Below, piece by piece: positions 1 to 27,417 of a DNA stretch of 64,000 bases. Source of the stretch: Odontesthes bonariensis (Eukaryota > Chordata > Actinopteri > Atheriniformes > Atherinopsidae). The stretch covers positions 20,565,784 through 20,629,783 of the forward strand of contig NC_134526.1 in assembly GCF_027942865.1 (NCBI RefSeq), given 5' to 3'. The notes under the pieces were generated by a model. It saw nothing but the letters and a program-made list of their open reading frames with translations, ran no database searches and had not been told where the DNA came from. Position 1 is the first letter of the stretch. Every line of letters begins with the position of its first letter. The position numbers and the translations under genes are program-made.

Positions 1-2559
1 AGCAAGCTGTTTTCTTTTCTAGGCTTTTGAGACTAAAGTAGAACAACTTTAACACATTAAGTGATATGATCATCTGCTATTTTGAGAAACAAAGAACTTG
101 GATAGTATGGAAGTCATGAAAGATTGAAGAGCTAGCCATCGAAATGATAAGATGCATCTCTAATTAGTAACGTGACCTTAATGTACCGTGTGTCGTGTCC
201 TGTTTGTCCTAGATTTGTGGGGAGCACAGCAACTTCCTAAACTTAATTCCATGTGGTGCATGCATCACAGCCATCTGAGGGCGAATTTTTTTTAAATTAA
301 ATGGATCTGGCAATTACCTGTAGGTTGCTATTAGTCTTATGTCTATATGGCTTACATATGGGAAAAATAAGAAATGAGTCCTCCGGTTAAAAAGCCTGCT
401 GAAAAATTCACCCTGGATTAATTAAAGTGTAGCAGCTGTCTGCTTATGTCTATTCAATGTGAATACGTGCCGATTCCATCGTTCTCCATTGTCAGTTCAT
501 AAATGGGTCTTTAGGGAGTCATGTCAGACTTTTCCTTTTTAAAAAAGTACCTGATGCATGATGAGTTATGTGCTGAACATTTTTTACTGTACCAAATGAC
601 TTCTCATTCTGCCTAATTGTGAAAAAGTGAAGCGAGAAAATAAATAATAAAAGCAGCCCCCCCCATTCATTTCTGCTACCTCATTTGTTACAGTCTAATA
701 AAAGTTTCTGTCTCTTAGGATAAGAGATTTAATTGGTAAATGCTGCTCACGCTACCAACAGAAACCATAAAGCTTGTAGTATCTAAAATCTTACCCCACT
801 GCTGACAGATTCTGCAAATTCACTTGCCAAAATCTCTTTAGGGAGATTGCTATGGACATATACAAAAGAATCTACTTGTGAGTTATATAAAGTAACAAGA
901 CTACTGCCATACTAGCAGCTTAGCTGAGTTTGTGCACAGTTGCTGTTTTGAGCTAGATTTGCACCCTGACACGCTCACAGAGATGTGCGGATATCAAGCA
1001 GCTATGTGATCATCCTTATCCTCTCTGGTTGGAATGCCCTTCGTAATTGATTCAATCACAGTATCAGGCTAAAAGAATTCTGATAAGGGGTAAAGATGTC
1101 AGGCAGGACAAAGAAAAAAAAAGAAAAATGCCATAATTCCTCCTCAAGGGGGCAGGAACATCTGTACGAAATGTCACGGCATGTTGGCATGGCATGGTAT
1201 GGCATCCAAAGGTGTCCTGTGATATTTCAGTCTTGAGCGAAGTGCTAAGCCGGCCAACATCACAATTTCTGAATCCAAGCAGTCAGCATAATTAAAAACC
1301 AAGGCAAACGGCCTTCATTGGCCTATGACTTGGTTAGACTGCCTCTCGCATTCTTTACAATCAGATCTCCTGCTTATAATGTAAAACATTACTCTGAAAC
1401 GGAGCCGTGAAAACACAAGCAAGGCGCAAACTAATAGAAAAAAAATCTCCACGTGGCAGCTTTGTCCCTGTAATGTTACCTCTCGCAAAGATCGCTGCAG
1501 CACGGCCCCTTTGCTAATGAATGGAGGTCTGATCTCAGGTGCTGAGTGACAGAGGTGAAAATGATGTGATGAGTATTACCACGCAGCTGGTGTTGCAGGG
1601 ATACCAACACGCTGTCGTGTCAGAACTGCTTTGGATCAAAACCACCCATAGAGACTGTGAGCCTGCTGGTGCCGCTCATGTGCACTCCCAGGAATAGTTG
1701 TCAAGCAGTGATCTTGTCTCTAATACAAGAAGAAGCAACAGAATTTCCCATGGTGACACTATTATGAGAGACACCTGCCTTTTTACAGAGGGAGACTTGG
1801 GGTACTTAGATTTACCGATGTCTTTGGTGTCTAATCTGAGTGTTATTGCTTCTATTGTGTAATGTGCAGTAGAAATACCATCCATATGTATGAGTATTGA
1901 TGAAGCAAACTTTATTGTTGAAAAAACATTGTAAAATATGTGACGCAAACTTGAGGGTCACTTGCTGTCTGAATGGAACAAACTCATATTCTGTCAAAGC
2001 TCGGGAAATTGATTATAACTGAAGGCAGAATTTGCCTTTAAAATCTGTTTTCCTTGGTGATGCTGCGCTCAATCCCTCAAGCTCACCGACTAAGATGACT
2101 CATTTTTCTGCTCCGAACTGGCAGCAGTCTTGTGGTCTCTCATTACTAGCTGTACTTTTGCATCAAACTCTGCTGCTGCAGTCACAGCTCAGGAAGTTTC
2201 GCGTAACAGTGTTCCCGGATCTGCCAGCTCCATTACAAAAGTGGCTATGCCTTGAAGCTGCAGCGAAAAAGAACACTCGGGCAGCTTGTTACGTGGTTCT
2301 TGACGTACATATTTGACAGCAGATCGTTAACCTGGATCCTGGATTGCATGGCAGCGAAATTAAATGCAAGAGGAGTGAGACGAAGACAGCTGATGGAAGG
2401 ACGAGACATGTTTTCAACGGTTTGGTGAGGGGCTTTATGGTGACATACATCAGATCTTAGTTAAAACCATACAAATAAAAAATGTTATATATTCATTTCA
2501 CAAAACCAAAGTCAAGATGCAGAATCAGCATGTGAAAAAAATCCACATCATAATCCAGC
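1..2559. other. grap intron 4 (left edge), no feature seen
   Basis: AT-rich noncoding sequence. It should be intron of grap if the missing SH3 exon lies beyond the left edge. I looked on the minus strand for the C-terminal SH3 (ALFDF, RRGD, WW and PxxY-type motifs) and found nothing. Confidence 0.5.
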
Positions 2560-2890
2560 TACTTGTAAGATCACTTTTAACAGCAATCACTTGAAGGAAT
2601 CGTTTTTTGTCTGTGTGATGTCATCTGTTTCTCGCATCCCTGTGGGAGGCTCGTCCTTCTGCACAGCTTTGCTTCAGTTCACTGAGGTTTGGTCACGCAC
2701 AATTCCCTTATGGTCCCACGACAGCAATTCAATCGAGTTGAGGTTTGAACTTTGACTTTGATTCTTATCGTTTTCAGCCATTCTGTTGCAGATTTGTCTG
2801 TGTGCTTGGGGTCATTGGACAGATTACCTCCTAGAATACTTTGGCATACAGAGCAGTTCATGGTCAATCAGGGCCAAGTCCTGTGGCATT
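2560..2890 (-). mobile_element. Tc1-like transposon fossil
   Basis: The minus strand carries a decayed Tc1 transposase segment: TMNCSVCQSIL, then NDPKHTDKSATEWLKTIRIKV, matching the family pattern [24 protein letters not shown]. The segment between them (family motif around the second catalytic Asp) is shortened. The following SPDLNPIEMLW-like stretch is shifted into another frame. It lies in grap intron 4. Termini were not defined. Confidence 0.72.
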
Positions 2891-3144
2891 TTTGTTTATC
2901 TCTTTGCAATATTTGAAAATATCTTGCATTAAAAAAAAAATCATCCATAGTTACATGGAATTTGCAGGAAGTGTAATTTCCTCCTGTCATGCTGCCTTTC
3001 TCCTGTCCCGTTCAATGCTAATCGCGCATCCTGGCATAACTATTTCAAAAAGAAATTGTATCTTTTGCTTTGGTTACTATGGTGAAAGGAAAGCTTACAA
3101 ACAAGCAATCTGCGCACAAGAAACAATGAGTCATATAGACTCAC

Positions 3145-21564
<18,420 letters not shown>

Positions 21565-22100
21565 GCTGAACCCCCTCAGCACACACACGCTCACACATAC
21601 ACACTGAAACTCAAAACACTCACTGGTACCCCCACTAATGCCCAAAATACAGGGGTGGAGGGGGGGCAAGGGGTAGATTAGTGAAAAAAAAAAGAAAAAA
21701 GAAGAAAGTAACAAAAGAAGAGGATACAATAAATAATCAACAGGAAATGAAGAAGAGGAGAAGAGAGGTCTGTCCTCGGAGCAACAGAGCGTACGAGAGT
21801 CAGAGGATGAGAGTGAGTGATCTCGGCGAGGGGAAAAACACGAATGGTTGCTGCTCAGCAACACACACAGCCATGAGAGAGAGAGAGAGAGAGAGAGAGT
21901 CCGCTCACAGGGCAAGAGAGTGGGAGGCTCTTCCTGTGTATATATTTGTCTTATACACTCGGTGTGGCTTCTGTGGATTGTATGAAACACTCCCTTCAAT
22001 CAGTTTTCTACATGTGTGTTTCTTTGTGTGGTTTGTCTCTACACTTCTGTCATCTCGCCTATCTTTTCTAACTATCCTTCTTACTTTGAAGGTGAAAAAA
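21565..22100 (-). promoter_or_regulatory. grap: grap 5' leader and likely promoter region
   Basis: The sequence upstream of the ATG contains a (GA)n tract (21875-21899), polypurine stretches, and an ETS-type core in CAACAGGAAATGAAG near 21739. This would suit the haematopoietic expression known for mammalian GRAP. The start site cannot be read from sequence, and an upstream noncoding exon is possible. Confidence 0.35.
21875..21899. repeat. (GA)n microsatellite
   Basis: Uninterrupted GA repeat of 25 bp, about 310 bp upstream of the grap ATG. Confidence 0.95.
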
Positions 22101-22956
22101 ATGGTCTGTGAAACTTTTTCCAAAGAAACTGAGATGTGACAAAAGGTCGATTAAAAACAGAATACAATCATCTGGGAGAAATTTTGATCGTTCATAACTG
22201 AGATTCGCCTTTTTAAATAGCTGCACCGGTCTGGACTGCAGGCAGGTGAGTTTACATCACAGTACAGTAAAAATGGCTGACACTTTTGACACTTTTCAGG
22301 AACTTCTCTAAACATACAATGCAAAATGAGGCTAGCTCCTCTCTGTAGAATTTAATATGGTCCCAACATTTCCTCCAGCTGAAACAGACATATATGTCCT
22401 TTATTCATACCGCTAAACATGGCGTGTTGTAAAGTACCGTCCCCACAAGCAGCAGAGGGGAAATACTCATGTGAGTGTTTCCACCGCTGAGCAGATGTCA
22501 TTGTCAAGTCTTTAGTCTGAGAAGCACTAAGTTCTTGTGAGGGGGAAGGACAGAGGTTGGTTTGAGGAGCTGTGAGAAGTGTTGTTCTTTCAAGCGTGGG
22601 TCTTTGTCTGGTGGGAGATCATCGCCATCATACCTGCCAACAATACCGATTTTAGCCAATGACACGACTTAGTTAGGGTCAGACGATACCATGTTTAGAT
22701 AATATTTAAGTCTACGTTACCTTTTTACACCACGTAACCATCAACCTCATGCACAACATTTTGATGGTTGCTTTGGTTACATGTTATTTCCCAAAAAAAA
22801 AGAATTCTAAACTTGAAAAAGGGCAGTTGGAGTATGAAGAAGACCTTAGCGCAACTTTCTCCACAGAATCACATCTGCCTTTACTGTAAACTGTGAGAGT
22901 TTGATAAATAAACATAAATATACAGTAATAAGCTGGCCATATGAGGGAGTATAGTA
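22101..22956. other. Intergenic, no feature seen
   Basis: AT-rich sequence between the grap 5' end and the foldback element. No coding signal was recognised. Confidence 0.55.
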
Positions 22957-23697
22957 TGGAAGTTTTTCTGTGCCATCAGAGTTTGAATACGAATTTCTAA
23001 TATTGAATTTTTATAGCATCAAAATCAGTTTTTGAATTTGAAAAACCAACAGTGTAAAAAAAAATCAATTTCTAAAAACAAAAATCAGTGTAAATACAAA
23101 AATCAACATTCAAAAAAAATTCAACTTCAAAAATTTAATGGAAAAAAATTTTACTTAAAAAAATTCAGTGGAAAAAGAACCAGACTGAACATCCGGGTAA
23201 ACAGGGAGAAGCAATCGATCCCTGTCTCAATTTATCCAATGGCAGCCAATCAAGTTACGCTCCATTGGACAGATCAGCCATGTCCACCAATGCGTGTGAT
23301 GGTGCTTCAGTGAGTGAGTTTACTTTATTTGCCATTTGCAAAATTGAGTAATAGATATTACTAATATCTATTGAGCTGATCTGTCCATTGAAGCGTAGCG
23401 TAACTTGATTGGCTGCCGTTGGATGAATTGAGAAAGGGATCGATTGCTTCTCCCTGTTTACCCGGATGTTGAGTCTTGTTCTTTTTTCACTGAATTTTTT
23501 GAAGTTTAATTTTTTTACACTGAATTTTTTTCCATTGAATTTTTTTTCAATGTTGAATTTTTTTACACTGATTTTGATTTTTAGAAATTGATTTTTTTTA
23601 CACTGTTGGTTTTTCAAATTCAAAGTCTGATTTTGATGCTGTAAAAATTCAATATTAGAAATTCGTATTCAAACTCTGATGGCCAGAAAATCTTCCA
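22957..23697. mobile_element. Foldback MITE with 323-bp inverted arms and TAGTA duplication
   Basis: Arms at 22957-23279 and 23375-23697 are inverted copies of each other with scattered mismatches, around a 95-bp spacer. The tips are TGGAAG and CTTCCA. Both outer sides carry TAGTA (22952-22956 and 23698-23702), a plausible 5-bp target duplication; a TA duplication is the minimal reading. The outer arm parts are A/T-rich with many AAAAATTCA-type units. The inner parts contain CGGGTAAACAGGGAGAAGCA. No transposase is encoded. Confidence 0.82.
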
Positions 23698-23818
23698 TAG
23701 TATAGACAAGTTTTTGACCCGTTTCCGCTCTACTTCCTAAACTCCTCCCGTCGATGCTTTCTACTTCCGTTCTGGCGGGCTCCGGTTTGTTTTGCTAGCT
23801 TGCTCCGATATCGACGCA

Positions 23819-24104
23819 ATGAGAAAAAGAATGGAAAACCTTAAGAGGAAAAGTGGTTCGGGAATGACATGTGCAGTAGTTGGCTTTACAAACTCAAGAA
23901 AGCACTTGAACGAGTGGTTAGATAGAGAGTGCTTTGACAAATGTCCGCATACATGTGGAAAGAGCAATCCAGAGACTGAAGATCTTTAAGATTTTATCCC
24001 AGACCGTTCCCGTCATAGCACGTAAACTGGACAACATCTTGACCCTCTGTGCTGGCCTAGTTAACCTGAGAAGTCCACTGATCAGAATGCCTCATGAGGT
24101 TTAG
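23819..24104 (+). pseudogene. THAP-domain / DDE_4 transposase deletion fusion
   Basis: The ATG at 23819 opens MRKRMENLKRKSGSGMTCAV, then NSRKHLNEWLDRECFD, resembling the start of fish THAP domains (the second zinc cysteine appears as Phe in CAVVGF). At about 23950 the sequence jumps, in another frame, to HVERAIQRLKIFKILSQ (23952 on), which matches the block around the catalytic Glu of DDE_4 transposases. It ends NLRSPLIRMPHEV-stop at 24104. The rest of the THAP domain and the two Asp residues are deleted. It cannot be an active transposase. Confidence 0.6.
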
Positions 24105-24505
24105 AATCTTGCCTTGTGTCCCTGTGTGCATAGTATATGTTTTTAACAGTTCATTTTGTAAATTATTATTATAGTGATGTAATTGTGTGGGGTCGTTTTG
24201 TATTTCACTTTTTAATACCTGTTAGGATTAAATACATGATCTTTCTAGTTGAAGCCATTTGTTTGATTTCCTCAAAACAATTAATTAATCCAGGGTTATT
24301 AATGTAAAGTATGAGTTTACTATGAATGAACTGTGTTAAAAGAAATTGTAACACTCTAAGGAAGATAGGGCACTCATGATCGTAGTTCAGTGCAATAATG
24401 AAATGAAATTACATCAACCTTTATTTTCAATTTTGTACAACAATATATTACATTATGTAAACAACAGACATCTGTTGGCACCCTTGGGCACCTACATAGG
24501 GCAGT

Positions 24506-24727
24506 TTATTTTGGTTTTAAAATGCTGAGATATTTACTGCAGAACTGTAACCTTCCCTCAACAAAATCATCAACGATTTTTGGGAGCATGTGGGAAAAGT
24601 AAAATGTACGCAGCCTTGTGATATGCTCCTGAACAAAGCCTTGGTCGTAGGGTACTTCTATTTCTAGGTGCTCAGTTTTGTATGTTATGTTGGGCCACGT
24701 CGTCGCGTTATCCTCCCAGTCCTGCAC
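24506..24727 (-). pseudogene. YqaJ-like nuclease C-terminal remnant
   Basis: The minus strand reads EVPYDQGFVQEHITRLRTFY, then FSHMLPKIVDDFVEGRL. This resembles the C-terminal segment (acidic/aromatic block followed by FYFxxLLPEL) of transposon-borne YqaJ-type proteins in fish. The catalytic part is absent. Assignment is from memory of the family and is tentative. Confidence 0.42.
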
Positions 24728-24930
24728 CGAATTCGGGTGGGGGATAGTAACTCCATCTCCAGTTAACGTAATTAAACTCTGTTCCTATTGTAAGGACATT
24801 ATTAGCTATACGATCTGCGAGTGGGCTGTCAAAGCTAGCATCATCTGTTTACATTGGCAAACACTGCGCAAACTACTTCCGGCGGAAATGAAGTGCATTT
24901 GTGGAGGGTAATGGCGCAGCCCAGGGTTTG

Positions 24931-25704
24931 TCACGTAAAATTGCCTATAGGAGGTGTCAGGACACATGGAGTACAGCTGCCAAATAGAAAAACACTAATT
25001 CGACACAAAAGCTAACACTACCAGTTTTGGACCAGACCCAGAGAGCGAGGTGGTCCAGGACGACACTGCTGCATTTGCCTGAGCTTCATACCTCGCACAC
25101 CGAAGGGCACGCAACTTTTTTTTGTAATCAGTGCTGTGTCATCACGAGTTTTGATGAGGAACGGAGGAAGAAAAACTCCTGTTTTTAAAATACCCGTGTT
25201 CGGGTGTTCTTGAATTGACACAAAAACACAGAGAAACATGACAGAAATATAAGGTAAAAACAGACTGGAATCCAATCAAATCACAACCAAAGAAAGATGG
25301 TGACCACCATCTCTGTGGCGTTCTGCAAGTTGCTGTTCCCAACCTCATTAGGGGGCAGTCTAACTCTGCAGCTGAGTGGTACAGCAAATGAAGACGTACT
25401 TCCCTTTATGCCTGAGAGTAATTATATCTCAGTCAGTAATGTCTTTGATTACTCTTTGATTTGACAGCAATGATTCTAAAAAGCCGAGTATCAAAGTTGT
25501 GCTCCCCAAATGTTGTTTTGGAATGGCCAAAGCCCAAAAGAAACTTCTATCTCTTTCTCAGTCAACATTTTAAATTGAAACACACGTTTGCATTAAAAGG
25601 TTTGGAGACATAAAAGAAACTGAGGAAAATGAGAGATGATTGTAGCGGTAAACTTTAGTATGACACTGATTTAAAGGGTAGATGTGGCTCCACTTATAAA
25701 ATAC
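24931..25704. other. Intergenic, no feature seen
   Basis: No coding or repeat family was recognised. A short GGGGGCAG core lies near 25350. Confidence 0.5.
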
Positions 25705-26050
25705 ACTGGCCCTCATTTATCAAACTTGCGTAAGACGAAAAACGTGCGTAGGTCGTGTGTACGTTCTTTTCTGCGCAAAGGTTGGCATTTATCAAATCCA
25801 TCGTGAGCTCAGGAAAGATGAAATCGCCACGACAGGTCTGAGGCCGTGTACGCACTTTTCCATTTTGACTTGCGGTGACTGCAATACAGCAGCGTCACTA
25901 GTGCGTGCTCAGGAGTCGCAACAAATCCCTTGGTTAAAATTACAGACTTATCACTTTAAAGAAGGCCCATGTTTTATTTGACTTCAACATAAATATAAAC
26001 ATAAACGCAAATTAAATAAATTAAACAAGTACAACTCCGTAATTGGAAGA

Positions 26051-26376
26051 GTGATGGCTCATTATTCAACCGTGCACCCTCACACCGAACAGGAGAGGCG
26101 CTTTAACACTGCGCATTCGCGCACGCGTGCCACTGTGGAGAGGTGTATAGGGCTCCTAAAGCTGGATCTGTCTCTCGGCTGCGGGGGGAACCCTATACGC
26201 CCGAAAAGGTATGCAATATTATTATTGCATGCGGGGATCTCCATAACATTGCCCAAAAAAATGGAGTGCCATTTCCAGATGTACATCCAGAGGACCCCGT
26301 ACCCAGAGATCCCTTCCACCAGCCTGCACAGCCAAGAGCGCTCAGGAGGAGAGAGGAACTTATTCAGCGATTCTGA
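26051..26376 (+). pseudogene. Harbinger transposase C-terminal remnant (frameshifted)
   Basis: The first frame reads RRFNTAHSRTRATVERCIGLLK, the block holding the catalytic Glu. Near 26185 the reading frame shifts to PYTPEKVCNIIIACGDLHNIAQKNGVPFPD, the conserved C-terminal block of HARBI1-like transposases. The shift near a G-rich run disrupts the gene. Confidence 0.8.
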
Positions 26377-26816
26377 CTTTCGGTAAGCATTCTGTTATTC
26401 AAGGAAAAAAGAAAGGAGAACAACGATTTCTTTCAGCATTTATTCTGTGACTTCAGTGTTTCATTTATGTCTTTCAATGTACTGTCGATAGATTGCATGG
26501 TGTGTGTTAAAGCCATCATCCACTTCACGATCTCTGTTTGTCTTTCTAGGACCTCTGTGGTCAACACGGCTGGCCGGTGTGACGCTGCAGACCCGGGGGC
26601 AGAGGCAGAGGCAGACGCTTCGGATGTTGACGGGCCGCGTATTCGTTGCGCGGGTCAGGTTGCCCGGATGCCACTTCGGATTCATCTGTGAATGAAAAAT
26701 ATTAGTTTGATTAGGAACCTCATTTGTGTTGAAAATTAAAGCAACTGTTTTATTTAAACGTCTTGGGTGTGCAGTCATTCTTACCATTCTCGAGCTGTAG
26801 CATGGGCGCATCAGTG

Positions 26817-27140
26817 TCAAGTTTCCCTGGCACGCCCGATGAGGACGTAGCTCCGATCACGCCAGCCACCCTCTCCTCCAAGGCACTCAAATCCAAACCT
26901 GGATTCCCCCCCCCCCCCCCCCCCCCCCGTTTGTGACATGCTGCGTCGGAGAGCAGCGACCTTCTTTTTCATATTGGACCACTTCTTCCTGATCTTACTG
27001 GAGAAAAAGTAAAACATCGCTCAATTTTAGATTTAATTTAATCTGGAGTTTATCACATTTTATTGACCATCACAGTAGGGGAAAATACATACCTCGTCCG
27101 GTCTGCGATTTACATCGCCAACAGCGTTGACAGCCGTCCC
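26817..27140 (-). pseudogene. Harbinger Myb/SANT-like accessory protein remnant
   Basis: The minus strand reads NAVGDVNRRPDE, then a small intron-like gap (donor GTATGT, acceptor CTCCAG), then KIRKKWSNMKKKVAALRRS followed by MSQTG. This KKWSDxKKK pattern is typical of the DNA-binding partner of Harbinger transposases. A C23 homopolymer (26906-26928) follows, coding a Gly run, after which the frame is lost. Confidence 0.68.
26906..26928. repeat. C23 homopolymer
   Basis: Twenty-three consecutive C, inside the Myb-like remnant. The longest G/C homopolymer of the window. Confidence 0.92.
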
Positions 27141-27159
27141 AGCTGTCAACGCTGTTGGC
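27117..27159. repeat. Perfect 18-bp inverted repeat
   Basis: GCCAACAGCGTTGACAGC (27117-27134) pairs exactly with 27142-27159 across 7 bases. It lies within the Harbinger element near its right half. Confidence 0.93.
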
Positions 27160-27417
27160 AGCGTTTCTTTGCCGCCTTTCGTCTATCCATGTCGCAAATT
27201 CTAGAGGTGCGGCCTCTCAGCCCCCTTTTGTAGAAGGCGTGGTTAGGATCATTACGATGGATTTCAGCCACCGGATTTATCAACAGCCGCTCGGTCTTAC
27301 GATGGGATTGGTGTGGTACGCATGTTCTGTAAATCTCACTTGAGCCTCTGCGTACGACGAGTTCTCCGCTCATATCTACGATGCTTTCTACGACGGCTTG
27401 ATAAATGAGGGCCACTG

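Larger units (their letters stand above)
23703..24930. mobile_element. Decayed ISL2EU-like DNA transposon (THAP/DDE plus YqaJ remnants)
   Basis: The region holds a plus-strand fragment joining a THAP-like N-terminus to a DDE_4-type transposase C-terminus (23819-24104), and a convergent minus-strand fragment resembling the C-terminus of YqaJ-like nucleases (24506-24727). Transposase plus YqaJ nuclease is the known two-gene plan of ISL2EU elements. Most of both genes is missing. Terminal repeats could not be defined, so the borders are approximate. Confidence 0.5.
25705..27417. mobile_element. PIF/Harbinger DNA transposon, degenerate
   Basis: Terminal inverted repeats match well: left ACTGGCCCTCATTTATCAA and right TTGATAAATGAGGGCCACTG. 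Inside are a plus-strand remnant of a Harbinger transposase C-terminus and a minus-strand remnant of the accessory Myb/SANT-like protein, the standard two-gene arrangement. The N-terminal transposase part is missing or unreadable, so this is an internally deleted, inactive copy. The flanks continue as AAATAC on both sides, so the exact target duplication is uncertain. Confidence 0.82.

Noticed and set aside
1..3144. Last grap exon (C-terminal SH3) inside the window
   Set aside because: Searched by eye on the minus strand for SH3 hallmarks; none found. It probably lies beyond the left edge.
21565..21999. Long open frame continuous with and upstream of the grap start, which could be an N-terminal extension
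   Set aside because: It contains no in-frame ATG before MEAVAM, is low-complexity (Ser/Leu and Pro-rich from pyrimidine tracts), and all family members begin with the MExVA start.
23032..23623. Similar Lys/Asn-rich peptides on both strands, suggesting duplicated genes
   Set aside because: They are the two inverted arms of the same foldback element read on opposite strands, with A-rich low complexity.
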